NCBI GenBank assembly: GCA_028287205.1 | Contig: JAQBQC010000135.1 | Span: 1-22,656, forward strand | Origin: Gemmatimonadota bacterium | GTDB lineage: Bacteria; Gemmatimonadota; Gemmatimonadetes; Gemmatimonadales; Gemmatimonadaceae | Direction: 5' to 3' | DNA: 22,656 bases | Shown: one piece after another, positions 8,096 to 14,948 of the stretch | Position numbering within the stretch: position 1 is the stretch's first letter | Layout: every line of letters starts with the position of its first letter | Notes under the pieces: model-generated | What the model was told of the DNA's origin: nothing | Database searches by the model: none | What the model saw: the letters and a program-made list of their open reading frames with translations, nothing else | Translations under genes and position numbers: made by a program

Positions 8096-8958
8096 TGGCG
8101 GACGAGCCGAAGCCGGAGCCACCACCGGCCACTGCCGCGGTACCCGCGCCTCCCGCGGCACCGAGCGGAGCTCCGGCTCCGCTGGAGCGCGCCGCGCTCG
8201 AGCGCGTGCTCGCGCGCGCGGCCGAGCTGCAGGCGGCCGAGGCGGATCCGGGAGAGCTGACGCTCACCGAGGCGCAGATCCTCGACGTCGGCAACGAGGT
8301 CGGCATTCCCGCGAAGCATCTGCGCCAGGCGTTGGCAGAAGAGCGGTCGCGCGTGGAGGTGCCGGTGGAGCGCGGGCGCGTCGCTGCGCTCTTTGGCTCG
8401 GCGACGGTGTTTGCAAGCCGCACGGTGCGCGGCGCTCCGTTGGCGCTGTTCGAGAAGCTCGACGACGCGATGCAGCGCGAGGAGTCGCTGCGGGTGAAGC
8501 GACGCTTCCCGGACCGCATCGCATGGGAGCCGCGCGGCGGGATGGCGACGGAGTTCCGCCGCATCATGAATGTGGGCGGCCACGGCTACCGGCTCGCGCG
8601 CGCCGAAGAGGTGTCCGCGACGATAATCGCCGTCGACGCGGAGCGCTCGATCGTGCGGCTCGATGCGAGCCTCGCCAACGTTCGCTCGCAGCGCATCGCC
8701 GGCGGGAGCGGGGTGGCGGTGGCTGGCGGTGTGACGGCGGGCGTGCTCTTCGCGCTGGGCGTGATGGCCGCGGTCGCGGCACTGCCGGTGGCGGCGGGGC
8801 TCGTGGGCGGCTACTACATCGCACGTAGTCACTCGCCGCAGGTCGCGGGCGCGCAGCTCGCGCTCGAGCAGATGCTGGACCGGCTCGAGCGCGGCGAGCT
8901 GCAGCGCCCATCGCTCATCTCCGGCATCGCCGCGAGCGCCGGACTTCGCTGGCCCTGA
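8095..8958 (+). CDS. Membrane protein with Pro/Ala-rich N-terminus, 287 aa
   Basis: The start ATG overlaps the preceding stop by one base. Residues 1-28 are Pro/Ala-rich and disordered-looking. Residues 30-85 form a helical module (LERVLARAAELQAA, then LTLTEAQILDVGNEVGIPAKHLRQALAEE) that resembles small helical domains found ahead of membrane segments in uncharacterised proteins. A mixed alpha/beta region follows (about 90-200). Residues 203-243 are very hydrophobic and Gly/Ala-rich and fit one long or two short transmembrane helices; a charged tail (257-272) comes last. The function is unknown. Coupling to the lipoprotein suggests a shared envelope role. Confidence 0.75.
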   Translation: MADEPKPEPPPATAAVPAPPAAPSGAPAPLERAALERVLARAAELQAAEADPGELTLTEAQILDVGNEVGIPAKHLRQALAEERSRVEVPVERGRVAALFGSATVFASRTVRGAPLALFEKLDDAMQREESLRVKRRFPDRIAWEPRGGMATEFRRIMNVGGHGYRLARAEEVSATIIAVDAERSIVRLDASLANVRSQRIAGGSGVAVAGGVTAGVLFALGVMAAVAALPVAAGLVGGYYIARSHSPQVAGAQLALEQMLDRLERGELQRPSLISGIAASAGLRWP

Positions 8959-8994
8959 CGTTTCTTCACCACGCACTCTACCTCTACTTCTTCT

Positions 8995-9882
8995 ATGACA
9001 ACGATTGCTACCGTCGGCGTGCTCGGCGGAGGACTGATGGGCTCGGGCATCGCGCAGGTTGCGGCGCTCAACGGCTTCACGACGATCGTGCGCGAGGTCG
9101 ATGAACCCTCGGCCCAGCGTGCGCGCTCGAGCATCGAGAAGTCGCTCGGCAAGGCGATCGAGAAGGGGAAGCTCACGGAAGAGGCGCGTGCCGCGACGAT
9201 GAGCCGGCTGACGTTCACGACGGTAGTCGCCGATCTCGCGTTTGCCGACATCGTGGTGGAGGCGATCATCGAGGACCTCGAACTGAAGAACGAGATCTGG
9301 AAGGAGCTCAATGCGCTATGCCCGGCGCACACGATCTTCGCGTCGAACACGTCGAGTCTCACGATCGCAGCGATGGCGGCGGTGAGCGGACGCGGCGACC
9401 GGATGGTGGGGCTGCACTTCTTCAATCCCGTGCCGGTGATGAAGCTCGTCGAGGTGGTGAAGACGGTGACCACGAGCGAGGAGACATTCAGCCGCGCGTT
9501 CGACTTCGCGAAGCGGTTGAAGAAGGAGCCGATCGCGGCGAAGGACAACTCGGGATTCGTCGTGAACCTGCTGCTCGTGCCCTATCTACTCGATGCGATC
9601 AACGCGCTGGAGCACGGAGTCGCGAGTGTCGAGGACATCGACAAGGGGATGATGCTCGGCACCGGCTACCCGATGGGGCCCTTCACGCTGCTGGACTTCG
9701 TGGGACTGGACACCACGTACAAGATCGCCGAGATCATGTTCGACGAGTATCGAGAGAAGCGATACGCGCCGCCGCCGCTGCTCAAGCGCATGGTGCTCGC
9801 GGGCTACTATGGTAAGAAGTCGAAGCGCGGGTTCTACGATTACAGCGTGGAGCCGCCGGTGGTGAGCGCGCTGGGGCTGTAG
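8995..9882 (+). CDS. 3-hydroxyacyl-CoA (3-hydroxybutyryl-CoA) dehydrogenase
   Basis: The 295-aa protein oxidises 3-hydroxyacyl-CoA to 3-ketoacyl-CoA with NAD, in the cytoplasm. An N-terminal Rossmann motif GxGxxG is seen in GGGLMGSG (11-18). The catalytic His141 is in VGLHFFNPVPVMKLVEVV, with the partner Glu153, and a C-terminal helical domain carries DNSGFVVNLLLVPYL and GTGYPMGPFTLLDFVGLD. The length matches stand-alone Hbd/PaaH enzymes rather than FadB fusions. No Shine-Dalgarno is visible; the leader is pyrimidine-rich. With the thiolase upstream it makes two consecutive steps of acyl-CoA degradation or, in reverse, of C4 synthesis. Transcription probably ends in the terminator at 9947-9998. 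Confidence 0.94.
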   Translation: MTTIATVGVLGGGLMGSGIAQVAALNGFTTIVREVDEPSAQRARSSIEKSLGKAIEKGKLTEEARAATMSRLTFTTVVADLAFADIVVEAIIEDLELKNEIWKELNALCPAHTIFASNTSSLTIAAMAAVSGRGDRMVGLHFFNPVPVMKLVEVVKTVTTSEETFSRAFDFAKRLKKEPIAAKDNSGFVVNLLLVPYLLDAINALEHGVASVEDIDKGMMLGTGYPMGPFTLLDFVGLDTTYKIAEIMFDEYREKRYAPPPLLKRMVLAGYYGKKSKRGFYDYSVEPPVVSALGL

Positions 9883-9946
9883 TTGGTGCTCGGGAACGCG
9901 TAGAGGCAACTGACTGTACACGAATCAAACCAATCGAAAACCAATC

Positions 9947-9998
9947 GAACCCGACGCTGAGCGAGAGACGTACTCGCCAGCCAGGGCTTCATTTTTTT
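9947..9998 (+). terminator. Intrinsic terminator after 3-hydroxyacyl-CoA dehydrogenase
   Basis: GAACCC (9947-9952) pairs with GGGcTTC (9984-9990, one bulged C). Inside it GCTG/CAGC and GCGAG/CTCGC form a nine-pair stem with one bulged A and a seven-base loop. A run of seven T (9992-9998) follows one base later. It lies about 65 bases past the stop of the dehydrogenase and uses the inner end of the left element arm. Confidence 0.75.
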
Positions 9999-10055
9999 GT
10001 TCTTCCCGTTTGAGATCGCAATGCGAGCCGAATCTCACTGACACACAGATTCAAC

Positions 10056-10111
10056 AAAAAAGAACCCGAGCGCTGTAGAGTCGCTTACGCACTCCCTTGG
10101 CGTCGGGTTCT
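10056..10111 (-). terminator. Intrinsic terminator after DUF116 gene
   Basis: Read on the minus strand, AGAACCCGA (10111-10103) pairs perfectly with TCGGGTTCT (10069-10061). Smaller inner stems (GCG, and GAGT with GC) close the loop, and six T (10061-10056) follow the outer stem. Its plan mirrors the plus-strand terminator on the other side of the element: the same GAACCC outer stem, a bulge and an inner GC stem. Confidence 0.72.
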
Positions 10112-10177
10112 ATTGGTTTTCAATTGGTTTGATTCGTGTACAAGCCGTTGACCTACGCCCTGCCTGACTCCCCAGAG

Positions 10178-10996
10178 CTACAGCTTCTTCACCAGATACT
10201 TGCGGACAAACTCATCCATTCGCACCAGATCGAGCGCTGCGTCCTTGCACGGGCCATTCGGAAGCGTCATCGGAAGTCCGAGCACCGGAACGCGGCCGGC
10301 GACGTCGTGCAACCCGCTCACGAGATCGCGCTCGCACGCGACGGCGACGACTGCCCTCGGGCGCCGCTCGCGGATGACGCGGCGCGCGAGCTGTCCGCGC
10401 GTGGCAACGAAGGCGGACACTCCGTAGCGCTTGGCGATCTCGAGCACGCCGTCGAGCGACTCGCGCGAGAGGCAGCGCGGGATGAGGATCAGGAGCTCCG
10501 ACGGATTCACACGCCGCTCGCGCGCGAAGGCGAGTCGGTTGTAGACGACGACGCTCGCATGGTCGGTCCAGTCGCGCTTCACGCCGAAGATCTCGCCCAC
10601 GCGCCACGCGAGGTGAAGCGTGCGGAGCAGCAGCCCGCGCTCGGCCAGGCGCTCGGGCAGAAGCGCGCGGCCGGTCCACACGGAGAGCGCGAGGAGGGTG
10701 AGCCACGCGAGCGACAGCGCAACGACGCCCACGATACTCACGTAGAGCGCAGCGGGGAGTCGTCGCGAGATGAACGCGAGCCGCGGCGCGAGCAGATAGA
10801 CCGTGGCCGCCGCAAGGATTGCGACCAGGAGGATGCCGACTGCGGTGAAGCCGAAGTAGAGGCGGGTGGGCGAGGTGAAGTCGCCACCGTTGTCGAGCGC
10901 GCCGCCGTCCCACTCATCCCACTCGTGTCCGAGCCGCCGGTCGGTTTCGATCTTGATCAGCGGACCCACGTTTCGCAGCGGTACTTCGCTCTCCAT
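10178..10996 (-). CDS. DUF116-family membrane protein
   Basis: Read from ATG at 10996, the protein has 272 aa. It has two transmembrane helices (about 46-70 and 84-107) and then a cytoplasmic domain with DUF116 landmarks: ELLILIPRCL (167-176), a central strand ending in AVVAVACERDLVSG (C221), VPVLGLPMTL and NGPC (C250). Many DUF116 proteins also carry a CxxCGxC-type cysteine cluster after the PRCL motif. Here that stretch is SRESLDGVLEIAKRYG with no cysteine, so a metal cluster of that kind is unlikely. The family's function is not established. The start codon shares CATG with the divergent FAD oxidase gene. Transcription probably ends at the terminator inside the element at 9915-10142. Confidence 0.82.
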   Translation of the reverse strand: MESEVPLRNVGPLIKIETDRRLGHEWDEWDGGALDNGGDFTSPTRLYFGFTAVGILLVAILAAATVYLLAPRLAFISRRLPAALYVSIVGVVALSLAWLTLLALSVWTGRALLPERLAERGLLLRTLHLAWRVGEIFGVKRDWTDHASVVVYNRLAFARERRVNPSELLILIPRCLSRESLDGVLEIAKRYGVSAFVATRGQLARRVIRERRPRAVVAVACERDLVSGLHDVAGRVPVLGLPMTLPNGPCKDAALDLVRMDEFVRKYLVKKL

Positions 10997-12677
10997 GCTG
11001 GATGATGACGGGAGCACGAGTGGCTTGTCAACGGGCGCTGGACGAGGCAATGTGGCCAGCGTGAAGCCCGATGGATTTCGTGGCGTGTTCCGCGACGATG
11101 ATTCCGCGCGTGCGGTGTACGCCGAGGGAGCGGGGATCGCGCAGGCGATTCCGGCTGCGGTGGCGGCACCAGCGGACGCGGACGATGTCGCGGCGCTCGT
11201 GCGCTGGGCGGCGGCAAGTGGCACGGCGCTGATCGCGCGGGGCTCCGGAAGCGGGATGGCGGGCGGCGCTGTGGGCACTGGCGTGATCGTGGATCTGAGT
11301 CGCCTCGATGCGATCGCACCAATCGACACCGAGCGGCGCCGGGTGATGGTGGGACCGGGCGCACTGCGCGGCGCGGTGAACGAGCGGGCGCGCCAGAAGA
11401 AGCTGCGATTCCCCGTCGACCCGTCGAGTGGCGCATTTTGCACGATCGGCGGCATGGCGGCGACGAACGCCGCCGGCGCGCATACGCTGCGCTACGGCGC
11501 GACGCGGGCGTGGGTGACGGCGCTCGACTGCATCTTCGACGATGGCTCGCGCGCGCTCATCCAGCGCGGCGCACCGTTGCCGGAGCTTCCCGCCGTGGAT
11601 CGCTTTCTCTCCTACGCGCACCCTGCGATCCTCTCGTCGCCCGCGCGCGTGCGCTCGCATCCGGGCGTGCGAAAGGATTCGTCGGGGTACGCGCTCGCGG
11701 ACTACGCGCGAAGTGGGGAGCTGCTCGATCTCCTCATCGGGAGCGAGGGCACGCTCGCGCTGTTCGTGGGGATCGAGCTCTCGCTCGCCGCCCTGCCGGG
11801 CGCGACGAGCAGCCTCGTGGCGGAGTTCGCGACACTGGAGCAGGCCGTCGACGGCGCCGCGCGCGCGCGGGTGGGGGGCGCGAGCGCGTGCGAGCTGCTC
11901 GACCGCACCTTCATCGACGTGGCGCGAAGCGGACCGGCGCTCGTCTCCATCGATGGCGGGAGCGAGGCGGTGCTCCTCATCGAGATCGAGGCTGGCGATG
12001 CGCGGTCCGCGGTCGCCATGGCGAAGGTGATGGAGCAGGCGATGACGACGTGCGGCGCGACGCGCGTCACGCTCGCGCTCGATTCCGACGAGGAGGCGCG
12101 GCTCTGGGCGCTGCGGCATGCCGCGAGCCCGATCCTGAACCGGCTCTCGCAGTCGCTCAAGTCGATGCAGTTCATCGAGGACGCGGCCCTTCCCCCCGAG
12201 CGTATGCCCCAGTACGTGCGCGGGGTTCGCGAGATTCTCGCGCGGCACAACGTGCGCGGTGTCATCTTCGGTCACGCGGGCGACTCGCACGTGCACGTGA
12301 ACCCGCTCATCGACGTTCGAAAGCCCGGCTGGCGCGACACCGTGCGCTCGATCCTCGACGAGGTAACGTCGCTCGCCGCGCAGCTGGGCGGCACGCTCAC
12401 TGGCGAGCACGGCGATGGCCGCCTGCGCACGCCGCTGCTCGAGCGGGTGTGGGATCCGCGCTCCGTGGCGCTCTTCGCGCAGGTGAAGCACGCGTTCGAC
12501 CCGCAAAATATTTTCAACCCCGGCGTGAAGGTGCCTACCGGCGCCGGCGCGATCGGCGACGTGAAGTACGACCCGACGCTCCCGCAGCTCCCGCACGACG
12601 CCCGCACCGCGCTCGACACGATCGAGCGCGACCGCGCGTGGAGCAGCTATCGACTCTCGATGATCGGCGGCAACTGA
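10995..12677 (+). CDS. FAD-linked oxidase (GlcD/DLD/YdiJ-like dehydrogenase)
   Basis: The 560-aa flavoprotein oxidises a 2-hydroxy acid such as lactate, glycolate or 2-hydroxyglutarate. The N-terminal FAD-binding (PCMH) half shows RGSGSGMAGGAVGTGVIVDLSR, a GALRGAVNE segment and TIGGMAATNAAGAHTLRYGAT; the C-terminal FAD-oxidase half shows SMQFIEDAALP, FGHAGDSHVHVNPL (His427) and GEHGDGRLRTPLL (His472), then FDPQNIFNPGVK. The last segments are closest to the flavin part of YdiJ-type enzymes, but the C-terminal iron-sulfur domain of YdiJ is absent. ATG 10995 is used; GTG codons at 11052 and 11061 are alternatives closer to where homology should begin. The electron acceptor and substrate are not known. 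Confidence 0.87.
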   Translation: MLDDDGSTSGLSTGAGRGNVASVKPDGFRGVFRDDDSARAVYAEGAGIAQAIPAAVAAPADADDVAALVRWAAASGTALIARGSGSGMAGGAVGTGVIVDLSRLDAIAPIDTERRRVMVGPGALRGAVNERARQKKLRFPVDPSSGAFCTIGGMAATNAAGAHTLRYGATRAWVTALDCIFDDGSRALIQRGAPLPELPAVDRFLSYAHPAILSSPARVRSHPGVRKDSSGYALADYARSGELLDLLIGSEGTLALFVGIELSLAALPGATSSLVAEFATLEQAVDGAARARVGGASACELLDRTFIDVARSGPALVSIDGGSEAVLLIEIEAGDARSAVAMAKVMEQAMTTCGATRVTLALDSDEEARLWALRHAASPILNRLSQSLKSMQFIEDAALPPERMPQYVRGVREILARHNVRGVIFGHAGDSHVHVNPLIDVRKPGWRDTVRSILDEVTSLAAQLGGTLTGEHGDGRLRTPLLERVWDPRSVALFAQVKHAFDPQNIFNPGVKVPTGAGAIGDVKYDPTLPQLPHDARTALDTIERDRAWSSYRLSMIGGN

Positions 12678-12704
12678 GCCGCCCCAGCCCACTCTCGGAG
12701 ATCC

Positions 12705-13454
12705 GTGTACTACTACGAGCCGCGCATCACCCTCCTCGCGAAGCCGACCTTCACTGCACCCGAGCATCTGGGCGTCGCCTGGCTCGGTGAGAGCACCGCG
12801 GGCGAGCAGCTCGCCGAGTTCGCCGGGCGACTCTGTTACATGAGCCAGAAAAATCCTGCGCGGCGCACCACGCGGGACTACCTGCAGAACATCAAGAAGC
12901 AGGGACACGGGAGCGTTCTCGAGCACGCGAACTATTCGCTGCTCTTCGAGGGCGTGAGCCGCTCGCTCACGCACGAGCTGGTGCGCCACCGGGCGGGCTT
13001 CGCGTACTCCCAGCTCTCACAGCGCTACGTGGACGAGAAGGACGCGAGCTTCGTCGTGCCGCCCGCGGTGGCGGGGGACGAGGCGCTCGAGAGCGCGTGG
13101 CGCAGCCAGGTGGATGCCGCGCTCGCGAGCTACATCGCGCTCGTGGAGCAGCTCATGGAGCGTTACGCGTGGGTGGGAGACAAAGTCCATCGTCGGAAGA
13201 TGGCGCGAGAGGCTGCGCGCGGCGTGCTGCCGAACTCCACCGAGACGAAGATCGTGGTGACGGCGAACGCGCGGGCCTGGCGAACGATGCTCGAGCTGCG
13301 GTCGAGCGAAGGCGCGGAGCTGGAGATTCGCCGGCTGGCGGTCGCGACGCTCCGACTGCTCGCGGCAGAGGCGCCGGGATTTTTCTCCGACTTCGAGATC
13401 TATGTCGGCGAGGATCGGCGCGAAGCGGCCCGAGTCGGATTTCACAAAGTGTGA
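12705..13454 (+). CDS. thyX: Flavin-dependent thymidylate synthase
   Basis: The 249-aa protein makes dTMP from dUMP using methylenetetrahydrofolate, with FAD and NADPH. The ThyX signature is seen as RHRAGFAYSQLSQRY (94-108), and other family features are GHGSVLEHANYSLLFEGVSRSLTHELV (67-93) and RGVLPNSTETKIVVTANARAW. Compared with the usual RHRxxS form the signature has one extra residue between RHR and the SQRY block. The start is GTG, with GGAG four bases upstream. The gene would make the host independent of ThyA. The stop codon lies within an inverted repeat (13439-13457). It is followed by the promoter region of the ATP-grasp operon. Confidence 0.94.
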   Translation: MYYYEPRITLLAKPTFTAPEHLGVAWLGESTAGEQLAEFAGRLCYMSQKNPARRTTRDYLQNIKKQGHGSVLEHANYSLLFEGVSRSLTHELVRHRAGFAYSQLSQRYVDEKDASFVVPPAVAGDEALESAWRSQVDAALASYIALVEQLMERYAWVGDKVHRRKMAREAARGVLPNSTETKIVVTANARAWRTMLELRSSEGAELEIRRLAVATLRLLAAEAPGFFSDFEIYVGEDRREAARVGFHKV

Positions 13455-13457
13455 AAT
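13439..13457. repeat. Inverted repeat over the thyX stop codon
   Basis: ATTTCACA, spacer AAG, TGTGAAAT: a perfect 8-bp inverted repeat that contains the thyX stop. There is no T tract after it, so it is more like an operator than an intrinsic terminator. It lies 27 bases before the proposed -35 of the downstream operon. Confidence 0.5.
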
Positions 13458-13483
13458 AATGATCGCGCATAGGGAAAAAATCA

Positions 13484-13512
13484 TTGCGCTGCTTTTCATT
13501 GACTCTTATTTT
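13484..13512 (+). promoter_or_regulatory. Candidate sigma70-type promoter of ATP-grasp/GNAT/KamA operon
   Basis: TTGCGC (13484-13489), a 17-base spacer and TATTTT (13507-13512) lie in the only clearly AT-rich stretch of this neighbourhood, about 155 bases before the first operon start. The match is moderate, and TTGACT at 13499-13504 is an alternative -35 without a good -10. The rest of the 212-base gap (13455-13666) has no coding sign. Confidence 0.35.
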
Positions 13513-13666
13513 GCTCGCACCTTCGAAACAGGCATCGCGTTTGCACGTAGTGAGAGTGCCGCTGCGCGAACGATTTTCGAGAGATGCGCGTCAATGAAAG
13601 GGTGGATGCGCGGAGAAGGTGGTGGCGAGTGTTCGAGCGGAATTGTCTGACCTCAAGCAGGATCGG

Positions 13667-14890
13667 ATGACACGAATCGGGTTCGCCTACAATCAGAAGC
13701 CTGAAGTCCCTGCTCTTCGTCTCGAGGACGGCGCCGAGGATGCACGTCCCGACGAAGAGCCTCCCAGTAACTCTCTTTCCGATTGGTCGAGCGCGCCGGA
13801 CAGCATGGCGAGCTCCCGAGCCGGCGGCATGGCCACGGCCAGCGTGGATGATGAGTTCGCAGAGTGGGACAGCGCCGAGACCATCAACGCCGTCGAGCAG
13901 GCGCTCAGCGCCCTCGGCGAAGTAGTCCGCCTCGAGGCGAACGCCGATTTCCCCGAGCGCCTCCGGGCGACTCAGCCGGATATCGTCTACAACATTGCGG
14001 AAGGAATGGGCGGCGTGAATCGCGAAGCCCACGTTCCCGCAATTTGCGAATTCTTCGGCATCCCCTACTCGGGATCCGATCCGTTCTCGCTCTCGCTCTG
14101 CCTCGACAAGGCGCGCACAAAGGAATTCCTGGCGTATCACGGCGTACCGACCGCGCCCTTCGCGCTCATTCGGAATGCCGCCGAGATCCCCGCGATGCTC
14201 GATCGCCTCACCACGCGCAGGACGAAGAGCGGCAGCACCCGCCTTCGCCTCCCGCTGTTCGTGAAGCCGGTGCACGAGGGCTCGTCGAAGGGGATCACGG
14301 AAGACAACTATTGCCGCACGGTCGCCGAGGCGCAGACACAGACTGCGTTTCTGCTCGAGCGGTACGCGCAGCCCGTGCTCGTGGAGGAATACCTTCCCGG
14401 CCGTGAGTTCACCTGCGCGGTGATGGGTAACGGCGACGGCGCGCACGTGCTGCCGATCGTCGGGATGAACTTCGATGCTCTGCCGCCGGGCGCGCTGCCG
14501 GTGTACGGCTTCGAAGCCAAGTGGCTCTGGGACGACCGGAGCCACCCGTTGCAGATTTTTGAGTGCCCTGCGAGGATCGATGAGGCGCTGCGGAGCAGGA
14601 TCGAGGAGGTCGTGCTCTCCGCCTACCAGGTGCTCGGCTGTCGCGATTGGTCGCGTATCGATGTGCGACTGGATGCCGCTGGCGTGCCGAACGTGGTGGA
14701 AGTGAATCCCCTTCCGGGAATCCTTCCCCGTCCCGAGGACAACTCGTGCTTTCCCAAAGCGGCGCGGGCAGCCGGATTGAGCTACGATGAGCTCATCCAG
14801 CGCTCCCTGCGCTTCGCCGCGGAGCGACAGGGAATCCCCCTGTCGGGAAAGGCCACGCGTCGAGTGCGACGCGCGGCGGCGTTGGGCTGA
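13667..14890 (+). CDS. D-Ala-D-Ala ligase-like ATP-grasp enzyme (first of two)
   Basis: The 407-aa protein is an ATP-grasp carboxylate-amine ligase resembling D-alanine-D-alanine ligase. It shows TRIGFAYN (2-9), PDIVYNIAEGMGG (104-116), GIPYSGSD, LFVKPVHEGSSKGI (K200 and the ATP-loop GSSKG at 205-209), LVEEYLPGREFTCAVMG (E240/E241), DWSRIDVRLD (D332) and VVEVNPLPG (E345, N347), then the Ddl-like FPKAARAAGLSYDELI. About 50 residues (17-66), rich in Ser, Ala and Asp, interrupt the N-terminal domain where Ddl has a short loop. AGGA precedes the ATG at 13667; GTG codons at 13619 and 13622 are alternatives with their own GGAG. It leads a probable operon with a second ligase, a GNAT and KamA, which argues for a special peptide-like product rather than peptidoglycan. 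Confidence 0.86.
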   Translation: MTRIGFAYNQKPEVPALRLEDGAEDARPDEEPPSNSLSDWSSAPDSMASSRAGGMATASVDDEFAEWDSAETINAVEQALSALGEVVRLEANADFPERLRATQPDIVYNIAEGMGGVNREAHVPAICEFFGIPYSGSDPFSLSLCLDKARTKEFLAYHGVPTAPFALIRNAAEIPAMLDRLTTRRTKSGSTRLRLPLFVKPVHEGSSKGITEDNYCRTVAEAQTQTAFLLERYAQPVLVEEYLPGREFTCAVMGNGDGAHVLPIVGMNFDALPPGALPVYGFEAKWLWDDRSHPLQIFECPARIDEALRSRIEEVVLSAYQVLGCRDWSRIDVRLDAAGVPNVVEVNPLPGILPRPEDNSCFPKAARAAGLSYDELIQRSLRFAAERQGIPLSGKATRRVRRAAALG

Positions 14891-14926
14891 GCGCGCGAAG
14901 CTTCGCTCCGGATTTCGTGCGCGGGC

Positions 14927-14942
14927 CCCACCACGAGGTGGG
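14927..14942 (+). promoter_or_regulatory. Hairpin sequestering the RBS of the second ATP-grasp gene
   Basis: CCCACC, loop ACGA, GGTGGG form a six-pair stem with a four-base loop. The 3' arm is the only purine-rich sequence near the start (six bases before ATG 14949), so folding would hide the ribosome-binding site. A 12-base palindrome, GCGAAGCTTCGC, lies just upstream at 14895-14906. Confidence 0.5.
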
Positions 14943-14948
14943 ATATAA

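Larger units (their letters stand above)
9915..10142. mobile_element. MITE-like element with 43-bp terminal inverted repeats
   Basis: Arms 9915-9957 and 10100-10142 are inverted copies that match at 41 of 43 positions (mismatches at 9935/10122 and 9946/10111). Each ends in the palindrome TGTACA. In the left arm an 11-base unit, AACCAATCGAA, is repeated in tandem. The 142-base centre has no open reading frame of note, only AT-rich tracts and small hairpins. Size, long terminal repeats and lack of coding capacity fit a non-autonomous miniature element. No clear target duplication is seen, but a TA duplication could hide inside TGTACA. It fills the junction between two convergent genes and also carries terminators in both directions. 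Confidence 0.7.

Noticed and set aside
9940..9960. T-loop-like sequence suggesting a tRNA remnant (GGGTTCGATTGG on the minus strand)
   Set aside because: No acceptor stem, D arm or anticodon arm can be found around it; it is part of the 43-bp inverted repeat.
11028..12989. Minus-strand open frame of 653 codons over the FAD oxidase and thyX
   Set aside because: Arg/Ala/His-rich translation without motifs, antisense to two well-supported genes; an effect of high GC.
13439..13457. CRP-like binding site at the thyX stop
   Set aside because: The half-sites are TCACA-N3-TGTGA, the reverse order of the TGTGA-N6-TCACA CRP site.
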